Part shown: positions 1 through 8,442 of the stretch, in pieces
Numbering within the stretch: position 1 is the stretch's first letter
How the letters are laid out: the number at the start of each line of letters is the position of its first letter
Assembly (NCBI GenBank): GCA_049964655.1
Contig: JBMFXC010000029.1
Coordinates: 1-29,240 of the forward strand
Reading direction: 5' to 3'
DNA from: JAJZJT01 sp049964655
GTDB lineage: Bacteria; Actinomycetota; Acidimicrobiia; Acidimicrobiales; RAAP-2
Length of the DNA stretch: 29,240 nt
Notes under the pieces: generated by a model
The model's input: the letters and a program-made list of their open reading frames with translations, nothing else
The model's database searches: none
Told to the model about the DNA's origin: nothing
Made by a program: the position numbers and the translations under genes

Positions 1-250
1 GACCGCCCATCGAGCCGTAGAACTGGGCGTTGCCGAAGGAGAAGATCCCGCCGTCAGCGGCCACCTCCCAGTAGCCCCCTCCATCCGGGGTGGCCGCCAT
101 GCCGACGATCGGTTGGTTGAGTGGATGGCCTCCCATCGAGCCGTAGAACTGGGCATCTCCGAAGGAGAAGATCCCCCCGTCACTAGCCACGTTCCAGTAG
201 CCGCCGCCTCCGGGGACCGCCGCCATGCCGACGATCGGGGCGTTGAGATG
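1..250 (-). repeat. 126-bp coding repeat (42-residue GYW/DGGIFSFG unit)
   Basis: The segment catcgagccgtagaactggg recurs at 8 and 134, giving a 126-bp period (42 residues). Two units are visible and the array continues past the left edge. Each encodes PIVGMAA, GGGYW, SDGGIFSFG or ADGGIFSFG, and QFYGSMGG. I recognise this unit from large secreted actinobacterial proteins, mainly of Acidimicrobiia; that link is from memory. Confidence 0.8.
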
Positions 251-1759
251 CCCGGGCGGCGGCTGGGTGATGACCCCGGTGAGCTGTGGGTTCTGGTGGA
301 ACTCGGGCCACGACCGCAGGCCCAGTCCGTGCCCGGTCGAACCGACGACCTCGTAGTGCTGGATGATCCCTGCGTTCGAGCCGTCGTAGCCGGCGATGGT
401 GATGCCGGTCGTCCCGTTCGGGTCCTTCGTGACGAGGGCCGAGTTCTGCAGCCCGACACCCTGCCCGAGGGTGGCGACGACCTGGGCGGTCTGTCCGTCG
501 AAGATGACGAGGCCGTTCGTGGTGGGCACCAACAGGTCGTTGTAGCCCCCGCCGGTCAGGTCGGCGGTGGTGATCCCGCCGATGATCTGACCGCTGGTCG
601 CCTGGGGCCACCCCGGCAGTGGCGCTCCGGTGGCGCCGTTCAGGACCCACACCAGCCCACCCGAACCGGTGTCGGCGCCCTCGACCACCTCCAGCTGGCC
701 GTTGCCCAGCACGTCGCCGAGCGCAGGGCTGTCCACGGTGTTCCCACCGAGGTTCCTGCTCCAGACCACGTTGCAACCCGTGCCGGCGGCAAAGATCATG
801 TCGGTGTCGGACGCACCCGGGTAGAAGCTGCCGGTACCGAAGGCGATCCCCTCGCTTCCCCCGGCCAGGAACGGGCCGACCGCCGTCGACGAGTCGACGG
901 TCTGGTCGGTGTCGTAGTGGCACAACAGGTTGCCGCTCTGGCCGAGCACGCGCAGGTGCCCGCCGTTGGTGTACTGCACGCCGTAGGAGCTGCCGGCCGT
1001 GGAGTCGCCACCCTCGACGACGTCGACCTGCCCGTTGCCCGACAGGTCGGCAAGGGACGGGGTGGTGAAGCCGCTGTCCGCCGTGAAGAACGGCCAGCCG
1101 GGCAGCACGGCCCCGGTGACGGCGTTGTAGGCGTACTCCTCTTGGCCGAGCGACGGAGCGACGACGGCCGGGACTCCCTCGATGGTCCCCTCGGCGAGGC
1201 CGGCCTGAACGCCGTAGGACCCGTTCGGGTCGACCGCCGGGTGTGACCACATGAGCCCACCGGCGTGGTTGAAGGCGTAGTAGCCACCCGAATTGGGGCT
1301 CCCGGCGTTCCCGCCGCCGACGAACACCGAGTCGAGCCCGCTGGAATCGACGACGGCGGCTGACGGTGTCGAGTCGACCGGTGCCCCCACGTGTGCGGGC
1401 CATCCCGGCACCGCCGAGCCGTCGGACAGGTGGAAGGCGTACAGGTTGCCGGCCCGGTCACCGACGACCACCGACGGGCCTCCGCCGTCGAGGGTGGCCA
1501 CGGTCGGGGAGGACTCGGCGATGGGTGCACCGGCATCGGGCAGGACCTGCTGCCACACCAGGGAGGTCGACACGGCCAAGGCAGGCGTCGGGCTCACCGC
1601 GGCGGCCGGCGCCGGAGCTCCAAGGACGGTTGCCGGCACGGCTGCGGCCACGATGGCGGCGAGCGCGGCCGCCCCGCGCCCGAGCTGCTTCCGGGTCTCC
1701 GTCCCCACACCGGGCCGGATGCTTCGCGGTCGTTCGCCCCTCCGGGTGATGGTGGTCAT
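1..1759 (-). CDS. Secreted beta-propeller-like surface protein with C-terminal GYW repeats (partial)
   Basis: The frame is open from an ATG at 1759 to the left edge, so at least 586 residues are present and the C-terminus is missing. A basic N-terminus followed by an Ala/Val-rich hydrophobic stretch (about residues 27-54, LGRGAAALAAIVAAAVPATV) looks like a signal peptide. Residues of about 70-490 carry repeated blade-like segments such as SPTVATLDGGGPSVVVGD and the recurring phrases VPGWP, LPGWP and PLPGWP, as in FG-GAP/PQQ-like propellers. From about residue 500 a 42-residue repeat begins (PIVGMAA...GGGYW...DGGIFSFG..QFYGSMGG). A Shine-Dalgarno-like AGGGAG lies 5 nt before the ATG. Such proteins are exported and probably cell-surface or extracellular. 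Ligand and function are unknown. It is divergent from the membrane glycosyltransferase, with only 42 bp between the starts. Confidence 0.8.
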   Translation of the reverse strand, partial: MTTITRRGERPRSIRPGVGTETRKQLGRGAAALAAIVAAAVPATVLGAPAPAAAVSPTPALAVSTSLVWQQVLPDAGAPIAESSPTVATLDGGGPSVVVGDRAGNLYAFHLSDGSAVPGWPAHVGAPVDSTPSAAVVDSSGLDSVFVGGGNAGSPNSGGYYAFNHAGGLMWSHPAVDPNGSYGVQAGLAEGTIEGVPAVVAPSLGQEEYAYNAVTGAVLPGWPFFTADSGFTTPSLADLSGNGQVDVVEGGDSTAGSSYGVQYTNGGHLRVLGQSGNLLCHYDTDQTVDSSTAVGPFLAGGSEGIAFGTGSFYPGASDTDMIFAAGTGCNVVWSRNLGGNTVDSPALGDVLGNGQLEVVEGADTGSGGLVWVLNGATGAPLPGWPQATSGQIIGGITTADLTGGGYNDLLVPTTNGLVIFDGQTAQVVATLGQGVGLQNSALVTKDPNGTTGITIAGYDGSNAGIIQHYEVVGSTGHGLGLRSWPEFHQNPQLTGVITQPPPGHLNAPIVGMAAVPGGGGYWNVASDGGIFSFGDAQFYGSMGGHPLNQPIVGMAATPDGGGYWEVAADGGIFSFGNAQFYGSMGG

Positions 1760-1789
1760 CGATGCTCCCTGCTGGTAGCGGTGCTGCCC

Positions 1790-1795
1790 TACTGT
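1790..1795 (+). promoter_or_regulatory. Candidate -10 element for leaderless transcription of the 1802 gene
   Basis: TACTGT fits TANNNT and ends exactly 6 nt before the ATG at 1802, placing the predicted transcription start on the start codon. No Shine-Dalgarno precedes that ATG. Leaderless mRNAs with this geometry are common in Actinobacteria. No good -35 is visible. Confidence 0.4.
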
Positions 1796-1801
1796 CTGGC
1801 C

Positions 1802-3667
1802 ATGGCCGAGGTGGACAGGCTGGACGTCAGCCGTTCCCACGGTGCCCCTGGTCGTATCGGCCACCCTGGTGCGGGCTTGAGCCAGCCGGTCGTCCCCCCT
1901 GGTCCTGCACCAACACCCGCCCCGTCGCACCAGGTAGTTCTCCCCGGGAGGACCGGTCCCGAGCGCGCCCGGCCACACCGTGCCCACCGTCGGCGTCGGT
2001 CCACCACGGCGCCCTGGCTCGATCCGCTGGCCGTCGGCGTGGCAACGCTGGCGGCGCGTCTGGCCACCGCCGCCAGCGGGCCCACCAACTGGGACTCGGC
2101 CCAGTACTTGGCCGCCAGCCTGCGCTTCGACGTCGCCCACGGCAGGCCTCAGCCGCCCGGCTACTGGCTCTACGCCGAGGTAGGGGCCTGGATCCACGCG
2201 GCAAGCGGGCTCGGCATCGTAGCCTGCCTGGTCGGTGTCGCCGCGGTGGCCTCGGCCGCCGCCGCGGCAGCTGTCGTGGTGGCCGGCCGATCGCTCGGTG
2301 GACGGTGGCTGGGCCTCGCCGCCGGCGTGGTCGTGGCCTCCTCGCCGTTCGCCTGGTTCGACGGATCGATCGTGGCCACCTACTCCTTCGACCTGTTGGC
2401 CGCCGGCGTCTTGACCGCTCTGGCGCTGCGAGCCCGGCCGGGCACCTGGCACGGTGTCGCCGCCGCCGGGGTCCTCGGCCTCCTCTCGGGCTTCCGACCC
2501 ACCATTCTCACCACCTTCGGGCTCCTGGCGCTCATCCCGGTCGTCGCCAGCACCCGAAGCGTCCGCCGGGCCGTCACCACCCTCGCCGTCGGCGGAGGGG
2601 CGCTGGCCGCCTGGTTCGTGCCCATGGTGGCCGCCCAGCCCGGGGGGCTGGCGGCGTGGCTCGCTGCTACCCGGTCCGAGTCGGCAGGTGCAGCCGACGC
2701 CACCTCTGTCTTCACCCACGCTGCCGGCGCGGCGACCAACGTCGGCACGTTCCTCGCCACCACGGTCGTGGCGCTCGCTCCACTGGCGGCCGTGACCGTG
2801 GCAGCCGTCCTCCTCACCGGCCTTCGTCGGACAACCCGGCGCACCCGCCCCTCCGGACCACCGCCGGCCGTTGCAGCCGACCGGCTCGCCTGGTACCAGC
2901 GGCCCGTCACCGTGCTCGCCGTCGCCGGCCTACCGGCGATGGCGACGGTCGCGCTCATCCAGTTCGCCACCGGCGGTTACCTACTCGCCTACCTGCCAGC
3001 CACTGCCCTGGCCCTGCTCCTCCCGGTCGCACGCTTGTTCAGCCAAGCCCAAACGCCGGCAGCGAAGCGTCGTTGGAAGGTGGCAGCCTCCCTGGCCGTC
3101 ACCGCCGTGGCAGTCGTCGGAGCCCAACGGTTCCTCGGCGGTGCCGGCGTGCTGCCCGCCCGCCTCGAACGGAGCAACGGCGGTCTGTGGCTGCTCCAGC
3201 CCCGCTACCAGGCGCCCTACACCGACACCCACCCGGCTATCGAAACGGCCGACCGGATCGACATCGGGCTCGCCGGGCTCGCCCGGGTGGCCCGGCCGGG
3301 GGACGTCCTGGTCTTCGACACGATCGACGGCGGGGGCAGCATCTACCGTGACGCCGGTTGGGAGCTCCCCCAGGTGCGCAGCGACCTCATCGCCCCCGCC
3401 GACGTGCTCTACCAGCAGTTGCACCGCAACCTCTACTACACCTCCGGCACCGTCGTCGACGTGCCGCCGGGTGGAACGGTGCTCCTGGTCGCCTCCCCGG
3501 CCCTTGCCGGCGTAGCCGAGCTGGCCGGCACGGGCCAGGCCCGTCTGCTCACCCTCCGCCATCCGGTAGGGGGCTACCTCGTCTTCCGGGTGGCCCCGGG
3601 CACCTCGCTGCTCGGTGTCCACTTCGTCCGGGTGGCCCACCTCGGCTCGCTCGGCCACGGGATCTGA
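1802..3667 (+). CDS. Polytopic membrane glycosyltransferase, DUF2723/GT39-like
   Basis: A 621-residue protein with a basic, Pro-rich cytoplasmic N-terminus (about 1-70) followed by about ten hydrophobic segments. After the first membrane segment the loop reads NWDSAQYLAAS and then RPQPPGYWLY. This resembles the Asp-containing first loop and HPPGYPLY-type motif of DUF2723/protein-mannosyltransferase-like GT-C enzymes, which use polyprenyl-phosphate sugars on the outer face of the membrane. The C-terminal third (about 430-620) is soluble and probably extracytoplasmic. The frame stays open upstream to 1391, but that extension is antisense to the divergent gene and low in complexity; ATG 1802 is favoured by the TACTGT box 6 nt before it. 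Acceptor and sugar cannot be read from sequence. It could glycosylate the neighbouring secreted protein, but that is only inference. Confidence 0.75.
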   Translation: MAEVDRLDVSRSHGAPGRIGHPGAGLSQPVVPPGPAPTPAPSHQVVLPGRTGPERARPHRAHRRRRSTTAPWLDPLAVGVATLAARLATAASGPTNWDSAQYLAASLRFDVAHGRPQPPGYWLYAEVGAWIHAASGLGIVACLVGVAAVASAAAAAAVVVAGRSLGGRWLGLAAGVVVASSPFAWFDGSIVATYSFDLLAAGVLTALALRARPGTWHGVAAAGVLGLLSGFRPTILTTFGLLALIPVVASTRSVRRAVTTLAVGGGALAAWFVPMVAAQPGGLAAWLAATRSESAGAADATSVFTHAAGAATNVGTFLATTVVALAPLAAVTVAAVLLTGLRRTTRRTRPSGPPPAVAADRLAWYQRPVTVLAVAGLPAMATVALIQFATGGYLLAYLPATALALLLPVARLFSQAQTPAAKRRWKVAASLAVTAVAVVGAQRFLGGAGVLPARLERSNGGLWLLQPRYQAPYTDTHPAIETADRIDIGLAGLARVARPGDVLVFDTIDGGGSIYRDAGWELPQVRSDLIAPADVLYQQLHRNLYYTSGTVVDVPPGGTVLLVASPALAGVAELAGTGQARLLTLRHPVGGYLVFRVAPGTSLLGVHFVRVAHLGSLGHGI

Positions 3668-3670
3668 GCC

Positions 3671-3724
3671 CCCGGGCGCGCTGGCCCCGGGCGCGCTGGC
3701 CCCGGGCGCGCTGGCCCCGGGCGC
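3671..3724. repeat. 15-bp tandem repeat, 3.6 copies
   Basis: The unit cccgggcgcgctggc occurs at 3671-3685, 3686-3700 and 3701-3715, then a 9-bp partial copy to 3724. It begins 3 bp after the stop of the membrane glycosyltransferase, in the gap between two convergent genes. The unit contains the self-complementary CCCGGG and GCGCGC, so either transcript could fold strongly here. Confidence 0.9.
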
Positions 3725-3749
3725 CTCCCGAGCCCGGCCGACACAGTTG

Positions 3750-3767
3750 CCCGCCGTCCCGGGCGGG
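3750..3767. terminator. Candidate hairpin in convergent intergenic gap
   Basis: CCCGCC (3750-3755) and GGCGGG (3762-3767) form a perfect 6-bp stem with a 6-nt loop, directly abutting the stop codon of the minus-strand glycosyltransferase. There is no U-tract. Position between convergent genes suits a bidirectional transcript-end structure, but GC-rich DNA makes chance stems common. Confidence 0.3.
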
Positions 3768-4961
3768 TCAGCGACCGGTGAGCCCCGCCCGGTCGGGCGC
3801 GCCCGGCCGGCGGTCCGCCACGGACTCGAGGAAGCGGGCGTAGCGCTCGATGACGACCGGCCAGCGGAAGTGCTGCTCGACGTAGGAACGCCCGGCCCGC
3901 CCCAGGCGGTCACGAACGTCGGGCCGCGTAGTGAGCACGTCGACCGCCGTCTCGAAGGCGCCGTAGCCGTCGAACCCGAGCCCTCCCGACGACCGCCGGC
4001 AGTGCTCGACGGTCGCGGCGCATCCCGCGTTGACGAGGACCGGCGACCCCGCGCTCCACGCCTCGGCCACCACCAACGAGAACGCCTCGAAGGCCGAGGG
4101 TGAGACGAGCGCCATCGCCCCGGCCAGCAGCTCCCACTTGTGCGCCTCGTCTACCGGGCCGAGGACGTCGATGTCGGGATGGGGCGGTGGGGCCTCGATG
4201 ACGGGTCCGGCCAGCACCAGCCGGAGCCGGGACGGCCTCCGTTGCTTGTAGGCAGCGAAGAGGGAGGCGAGCAGGGCCGTGCCCTTGTGGCGGTCGACTC
4301 GACCCAGGGCGACCAGGTACGGCGGATCGGCGGGTCCCGACAGCTCTCCAGGGTCGTCGACCCCGAGCCCGAGGAGCAGCTGCGGCCGAGCACCCACGGC
4401 AAAGGTCTCCTCGACGATCCGGCGCTCGGCCCGCGTCTGGAAGACGAAGGCGGTAGCGGCCTCGAAGACCGGCGGGAAGACCGGCAGCAAGAGCGCCGGT
4501 TCGTCGTGGGCGGCGGGGTGGAGGACGGTCGGGACGCTGACCCGTCCGATGGACCGGATGGTCGGGTAGTACAGGTACGGATAGAAGACCAGCACGTCGC
4601 CCCGGAACGTGGTCGCCGCGTCGACCAGGTCTGGGCACCGTGGTCCTTGCAGGTCAACCCACCGCTCGGCGTCCTCGACCGACGCCGAGCGCGGATCGGC
4701 GAGGAGCGCGGCCGACAACGGGTGGAAGGACGGGTCCCGCCCGGCCAGCGAGGCGAACCGGTGCACGGTGACCCCGGCGATCGTCTCGGTGCCGGCGGGG
4801 TAGACGTCGTCCCAGGTGACGAAGTCCTCCGCACAGGTGGTCAACACCTCGACCTCCCACCCGCGACGCACGACGAGGTGCTCGGCAAGGAGGCGGGCCG
4901 CCGTCTCGGCCCCGCCGATCACGTCGGGGCCGTAGCGGGGAACGACGAAGGCGACCCTCAC
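3768..4961 (-). CDS. Family 4 glycosyltransferase (A-type, PRYG...GGAE)
   Basis: A 397-residue GT-B fold enzyme, last gene of the surface-glycan operon. The N-terminal domain opens with VRVAFVVPRYGPDVIGGAET, the glycine-rich acceptor-side start of GT4 enzymes. The donor domain has ALGRVDRHKG (about 218-227) and the E-x7-E motif FEAFSLVVAE (E292, E300) that binds the nucleotide sugar. GTG 4961 is chosen because the similarity to the paralogue at 11183-12436 begins there and the upstream gene stops 31 nt earlier; the frame stays open further but that part is a low-complexity shadow. The paralogue shares the blocks W-V-D/A-L, PTVLHPAAHDEPAL and the E-x7-E region. It acts in the cytoplasm on a lipid-linked or nascent glycan; sugar specificity is unknown. 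Confidence 0.88.
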   Translation of the reverse strand: MRVAFVVPRYGPDVIGGAETAARLLAEHLVVRRGWEVEVLTTCAEDFVTWDDVYPAGTETIAGVTVHRFASLAGRDPSFHPLSAALLADPRSASVEDAERWVDLQGPRCPDLVDAATTFRGDVLVFYPYLYYPTIRSIGRVSVPTVLHPAAHDEPALLLPVFPPVFEAATAFVFQTRAERRIVEETFAVGARPQLLLGLGVDDPGELSGPADPPYLVALGRVDRHKGTALLASLFAAYKQRRPSRLRLVLAGPVIEAPPPHPDIDVLGPVDEAHKWELLAGAMALVSPSAFEAFSLVVAEAWSAGSPVLVNAGCAATVEHCRRSSGGLGFDGYGAFETAVDVLTTRPDVRDRLGRAGRSYVEQHFRWPVVIERYARFLESVADRRPGAPDRAGLTGR

Positions 4962-4992
4962 CGTGCCCGCCGGGGGCGCGTGCTTCTGCCGC

Positions 4993-6078
4993 TCAGCCGC
5001 ACGCGTCGAGGATGGCCGAGGCGAAGCGCTCACGCACCACCGGCAGGGCGAAGGTGGCCTCCCGCTCGACGGCGGCCCGGGCCAGCTCCCCGCGCAGGCG
5101 GGCGTCGGTGACCACCCGGTGGACGGCGGCGGCCACCCGGGCGGGCTGCTTGTCGGCGAGGACGAGGCCGGCACCGTCGACCGTCTCGGGGACGGCCGTG
5201 GTCACGTAGGACACGATAGGGACGCGATGGTGCATGGCTTCGAGCAGGGGCACGCAGAAGCCCTCGTGGTTGGAGAGACAGACGAAGGCGTCTGCGTGCC
5301 CGTAGTAGGCGATCAGCTCCTCGTGGGTGACGGACCCGGGGACGTCCACGGCGTCGGCGAGCCCCAGCTCGTCGGCGAACCGGAGCACCGCTGTGCGATA
5401 GGCGTCGCTGATGGCTCCGCCCACCAGGTGCAGGCGGGCACGGGGGTCGTAGAGGGCCCGGTAGGCGGCGAGCGCCTTGACCAGGTCGGCCTGGCCCTTG
5501 TGCGGCGACACCTTGCCGACGAAGAGCAGGTCGGCCCCGCCGGCGGCGCGGGCATCGGCCAGTCGCCCGGCCAGGACCGGGTCCGGCTCGCCGTCGAAGT
5601 CCGTGAGGTCGACGAGGAGTGGCACGGTCGCCGTCGACCGGTACCCGGCGTCCTCGAGCTCGCGTTCGTTGTAGCGGGAGTCCGCCACGGCGAACTCGGT
5701 GACCTCCGCCAGCGCCCGGAGCTGCGCCCGGCCACGACGTACTTCCTCGCCGACGTGCGGGATCCACGGCTCGAGGAGCTCGGCCGGGGTGATGTTGTGG
5801 TAGTTCACGAACTTCCGCTCGCCCCGTAGGCGGAAGATGTCGGCTACCGGCGAGCCGATGGAGAGCTGGTAGAGCAGGACGCGCCCAGCCGAGGGGCGGT
5901 CCCCGATACGGTCGATCGGCAGTCCGTGGTCGACCCGGTCAGGCGTGGCGTTGCCGTAGAAGATGTCCGAGTCGACACCCTTGGAGCGCAGCAGGGCCTG
6001 GAGTTGCAGCACGTGGGACCCGATGGCGTCCCGGCTGGCCAGCGACGGGATGACCTGGTCGACGCGACGGACCGTCAT
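4993..6078 (-). CDS. Family 4 glycosyltransferase (B-type, YHNITP)
   Basis: A 361-residue GT4 protein. The N-terminus MTVRRVDQVIPSLASRDAIG is the typical opening, which supports the ATG at 6078 rather than a longer start at 6201 that would overlap the ATPase gene. Signature blocks are LLYQLSIGSP (69-78), VNYHNITPAE (91-100), FVGKVSPHKG (186-195) and HEGFCVPLLE, the E-x7-E donor-binding motif (E272, E280). It has two close relatives in the window (9110-10201 and 12433-13533) that share YH(N/S)(I/V)TP. It follows the ABC exporter genes by 79 nt and precedes the A-type enzyme by 31 nt, repeating the B-then-A gene order seen upstream. Sugar and linkage are unknown. Confidence 0.88.
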   Translation of the reverse strand: MTVRRVDQVIPSLASRDAIGSHVLQLQALLRSKGVDSDIFYGNATPDRVDHGLPIDRIGDRPSAGRVLLYQLSIGSPVADIFRLRGERKFVNYHNITPAELLEPWIPHVGEEVRRGRAQLRALAEVTEFAVADSRYNERELEDAGYRSTATVPLLVDLTDFDGEPDPVLAGRLADARAAGGADLLFVGKVSPHKGQADLVKALAAYRALYDPRARLHLVGGAISDAYRTAVLRFADELGLADAVDVPGSVTHEELIAYYGHADAFVCLSNHEGFCVPLLEAMHHRVPIVSYVTTAVPETVDGAGLVLADKQPARVAAAVHRVVTDARLRGELARAAVEREATFALPVVRERFASAILDACG

Positions 6079-6132
6079 GGACGCCGGCAGCACCGGCCCG
6101 GCGCCGGCGTATCCTGCAGCCGGCAGCGCCAC

Positions 6133-6156
6133 GCACCCGGACCCAGACCCGCACCC
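6133..6156. repeat. 6-bp tandem repeat after the ATPase gene
   Basis: Four units of (g/a)(c/g)accc: gcaccc, ggaccc, agaccc, gcaccc. The array ends 1 bp before the stop codon of the Wzt-like gene and fills part of the 79-nt gap before the next glycosyltransferase. No promoter is evident in this gap. Confidence 0.6.
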
Positions 6157-6157
6157 G

Positions 6158-7426
6158 TCACGATGCCGCCTGGGAGAGCGGCGGCCCGCTCGCTGGGCCA
6201 CCGGCCGGGCCGACCACGGGGACCTCGCCCGTCGTCCCCGTCGAGCGCACCCGGAAGCTGACGCCCACCGGCATCCGGACCCGCCCGGTCGTGCGACCGG
6301 GGTTGGCCACCTCGAACTGAGCCTCCTGGTCCTTCCAGTCGTAGACGGCGGTGTCGCTCAGGCTGCGCACGCCGACGCTCACCGAGTACGTCCCGTCGAG
6401 CAGGGGCACCTCCGGGAAGTCGAAGTGGAGCACTCCGCCTCCCTGGGGAAGCTCGATGAAGGTGGCCGGGTCGTCGGGGTCGGAGGCGAACACGAGCTCG
6501 CCGCTGTCGTCGTGGATGGCGACGGTGGCAGCCGCGTCGCGCACCTCGGCCAGGCTGTCCACCTCGGCGATGACCGTCAGCGACTCCCCTGGGTAGAGAT
6601 GGGGTCGCGAGCCGCTCCCGGTGTGCTCGGTGCGCACGGTTCCGATGGCGATGACGTTGCCGCCGCCCTCCTCCCCCGGCCCTTCGGGCTTGCCCACGCC
6701 CAGCAGGTCGGCCAGGAAGACCCGGATCGCCTCGCCCGCCTCGTCGATGGCGATGACGTTGCCGTGGCTCAGCACCATGCACCGCTCGCAGTTCTGACGG
6801 ATGACGTCGGTGGCGTGGCTGACCACCACGATGGTGCGTCCCTCACGTTGGAAGCGCCGGACGTGGTCGAGGCACTTGCGCTGGAAGGCAGCGTCCCCCA
6901 CGGCCAGCACCTCGTCGACGAGCAGGATGTCCGGCTCGACGTTGACCGCCACGGCGAAGCCGAGGCGGACGTACATGCCGGACGAGTAGTACTTGACCTG
7001 GTTGTCGATGAACTGCTCGAGCTCGGCGAAGGCGACGATGTCGTCGAAGCGGCGGGCGATCTCGGCACGGGAGAGCCCGAGCAGCGAGCCGTTCAGGTAG
7101 ATGTTGTCCCGCCCCGAGAGCTCCTGCTGGAAGCCGGCCCCGAGCTCGAGCATGGCGGCCAGGCTGCCGCGGATCCGGACCTCGCCCGAGGTCGGCTTGA
7201 GGATGCCGGCGACGCATTTGAGCAGGGTCGACTTGCCCGATCCGTTGCGGCCGAGGATGCCGTAGGTCTCCCCCTCGTTGATCTCCGCGCTGACGTCCCG
7301 AAGCGCCCAGAACGGCTCGTAGGTCAGCTTGCCGCCGTGGATGGCGCGCTCCTTCAACGAGGAGACCTTCTCGTTGTAGAGCCGGAACTGCTTGGAGAGG
7401 TGGTCGATCTCGATGGCTGCGGGCAC
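6158..7426 (-). CDS. wzt: Wzt-like ABC ATPase with C-terminal glycan-recognition-type domain
   Basis: A 422-residue cytoplasmic ATPase that powers export of an undecaprenyl-linked glycan with the adjacent permease. Walker A is GRNGSGKST (59-67), the signature is YYSSGMYVRL (146-155), as usual in Wzt/TagH proteins, Walker B is ILLVDE (167-172) and the H-loop His is H204. Residues of about 255-410 form a beta-rich extension (YPGESLTVIAEVD, GTYSVSVGVRS) of the Wzt C-terminal type, which in E. coli O9a reads the chain-end modification. The GTG at 7426 has AGGAG 8 nt upstream and lies 2 nt after the permease stop. The frame is open far upstream, but only as a shadow of the permease gene. Presence of this domain suggests that a capped glycan is made before export. 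Confidence 0.9.
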   Translation of the reverse strand: MPAAIEIDHLSKQFRLYNEKVSSLKERAIHGGKLTYEPFWALRDVSAEINEGETYGILGRNGSGKSTLLKCVAGILKPTSGEVRIRGSLAAMLELGAGFQQELSGRDNIYLNGSLLGLSRAEIARRFDDIVAFAELEQFIDNQVKYYSSGMYVRLGFAVAVNVEPDILLVDEVLAVGDAAFQRKCLDHVRRFQREGRTIVVVSHATDVIRQNCERCMVLSHGNVIAIDEAGEAIRVFLADLLGVGKPEGPGEEGGGNVIAIGTVRTEHTGSGSRPHLYPGESLTVIAEVDSLAEVRDAAATVAIHDDSGELVFASDPDDPATFIELPQGGGVLHFDFPEVPLLDGTYSVSVGVRSLSDTAVYDWKDQEAQFEVANPGRTTGRVRMPVGVSFRVRSTGTTGEVPVVGPAGGPASGPPLSQAAS

Positions 7427-7428
7427 GC

Positions 7429-8442
7429 TCAGAGCTCCTCGGCGAAGTTCCCCTCGAGGCGCCCGAAGACGACCAGGGCGCCGAGGAACAGGGCGACACT
7501 GACCACCAGCAGGGCGACCAGGCCGAGGGCGTACCCGCCGACGCTGAGGTCGGGCAGGAGCGGCGTGACGACGTGGGCGGTGTTGCCGGCAGCAGGGCTG
7601 ACGTAGGACGCCTTGCCGTAGATCGCCCGCTGGAAGGTCATGGCGATGGGGGTCATCGGGTTGCACAGGTAGAGGTACTTGAGGAAGAGGATGCTCGGGT
7701 GCCGGGCCACCAGCGAGGCGATGCTGCCGTAGGCGTAGACGATCGGCGTCCCCCAGAACCAGGCCATCAGCGCCACCTCGGTCAGGTGCTGGGTGTCGCG
7801 GAAGTACACGTTGACCGCCGACAGGAAGATGGCGGTCGCGCTGGTGAAGACGATGAGGTCGACGATGGCGAGCGGCAGGTCGGCGAGGTAGGCCCACGCC
7901 GGGGTCATGCCGAGCGCAGCCATCACCACGATGAGCACCCCGACCTGGATGGCGAAGAGGAAGACGGCCACCCCGACCGTGGAGAGGGCAAGCAGCTCGC
8001 GGGGGAAGGCGACCTTCTTCACGATGCCCGCCTGGCCCACCACCACCGTGGTCGACGTCATGGCCGAGTTGTTGAACAGGTTCCAGGCCAACAGGCCGGC
8101 GAACAGCCAGATGACGAACCGGGGGATGCCGCCGCCCCGGTCGATGACCGAGAAGGCCGCCCAGTAGATGCCGAGCACCATGGCCGGGTTGAGCATCGAC
8201 CACAGGAAGCCGAGGACCGAGCCTTTGTACTTGACCTTGAGCTCGGTGCGGATGAACAGGAGGAGCAGCTCGCGGTTGTCCCACAGCGCTCGCAGCCGGG
8301 GCCCGAGCCGCAGGTCGCCGTTCACCACCGTCATCGTCCGCTCCGTCGCCCGCGACACGCGGGCACCGGGCGACGCCGAGGCGTCAGGGGGAACGGGGAG
8401 CTCGGGCTCGGCGGCTGCCGGCTCCAGCGCGCCCAGGCTCAC
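7429..8442 (-). CDS. wzm: Wzm-like ABC-2 permease for glycan export
   Basis: A 337-residue ABC-2 type inner-membrane protein with six predicted membrane segments starting near residue 75. The block ELLLLFIRTELKVKYKGSVL followed by GFLWSMLNPAMVLGIYW is the conserved N-terminal helix and first membrane span of Wzm/TagG/RfbA permeases; NVYFRDTQHL is the conserved segment before the fifth span. It forms the transmembrane half of the exporter with the ATPase downstream. The GTG at 8442 overlaps the ClpP stop as GTGA, implying translational coupling. An internal ATG at 8334 (MTVVNGDLRLG) would remove a Pro/Ala-rich tail and is an alternative start. Confidence 0.9.
   Translation of the reverse strand: MSLGALEPAAAEPELPVPPDASASPGARVSRATERTMTVVNGDLRLGPRLRALWDNRELLLLFIRTELKVKYKGSVLGFLWSMLNPAMVLGIYWAAFSVIDRGGGIPRFVIWLFAGLLAWNLFNNSAMTSTTVVVGQAGIVKKVAFPRELLALSTVGVAVFLFAIQVGVLIVVMAALGMTPAWAYLADLPLAIVDLIVFTSATAIFLSAVNVYFRDTQHLTEVALMAWFWGTPIVYAYGSIASLVARHPSILFLKYLYLCNPMTPIAMTFQRAIYGKASYVSPAAGNTAHVVTPLLPDLSVGGYALGLVALLVVSVALFLGALVVFGRLEGNFAEEL

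Noticed and set aside
1..260. CRISPR array
   Set aside because: The repeats are contiguous 126-bp coding units in frame with an exported protein, without unique spacers.
183..1403. 406-codon minus-strand frame inside the secreted-protein gene
   Set aside because: Arg-rich shadow of the true frame, which shows a signal peptide and blade and GYW repeats.
1391..1801. 137-residue N-terminal extension of the membrane glycosyltransferase
   Set aside because: It is antisense to the signal-peptide end of the divergent secreted protein, has no recognisable motif, and a good promoter box directly precedes ATG 1802.
3671..3724. CRISPR or insertion-sequence end
   Set aside because: The 15-bp copies are directly adjacent, with no spacers, transposase or target-site duplication nearby.
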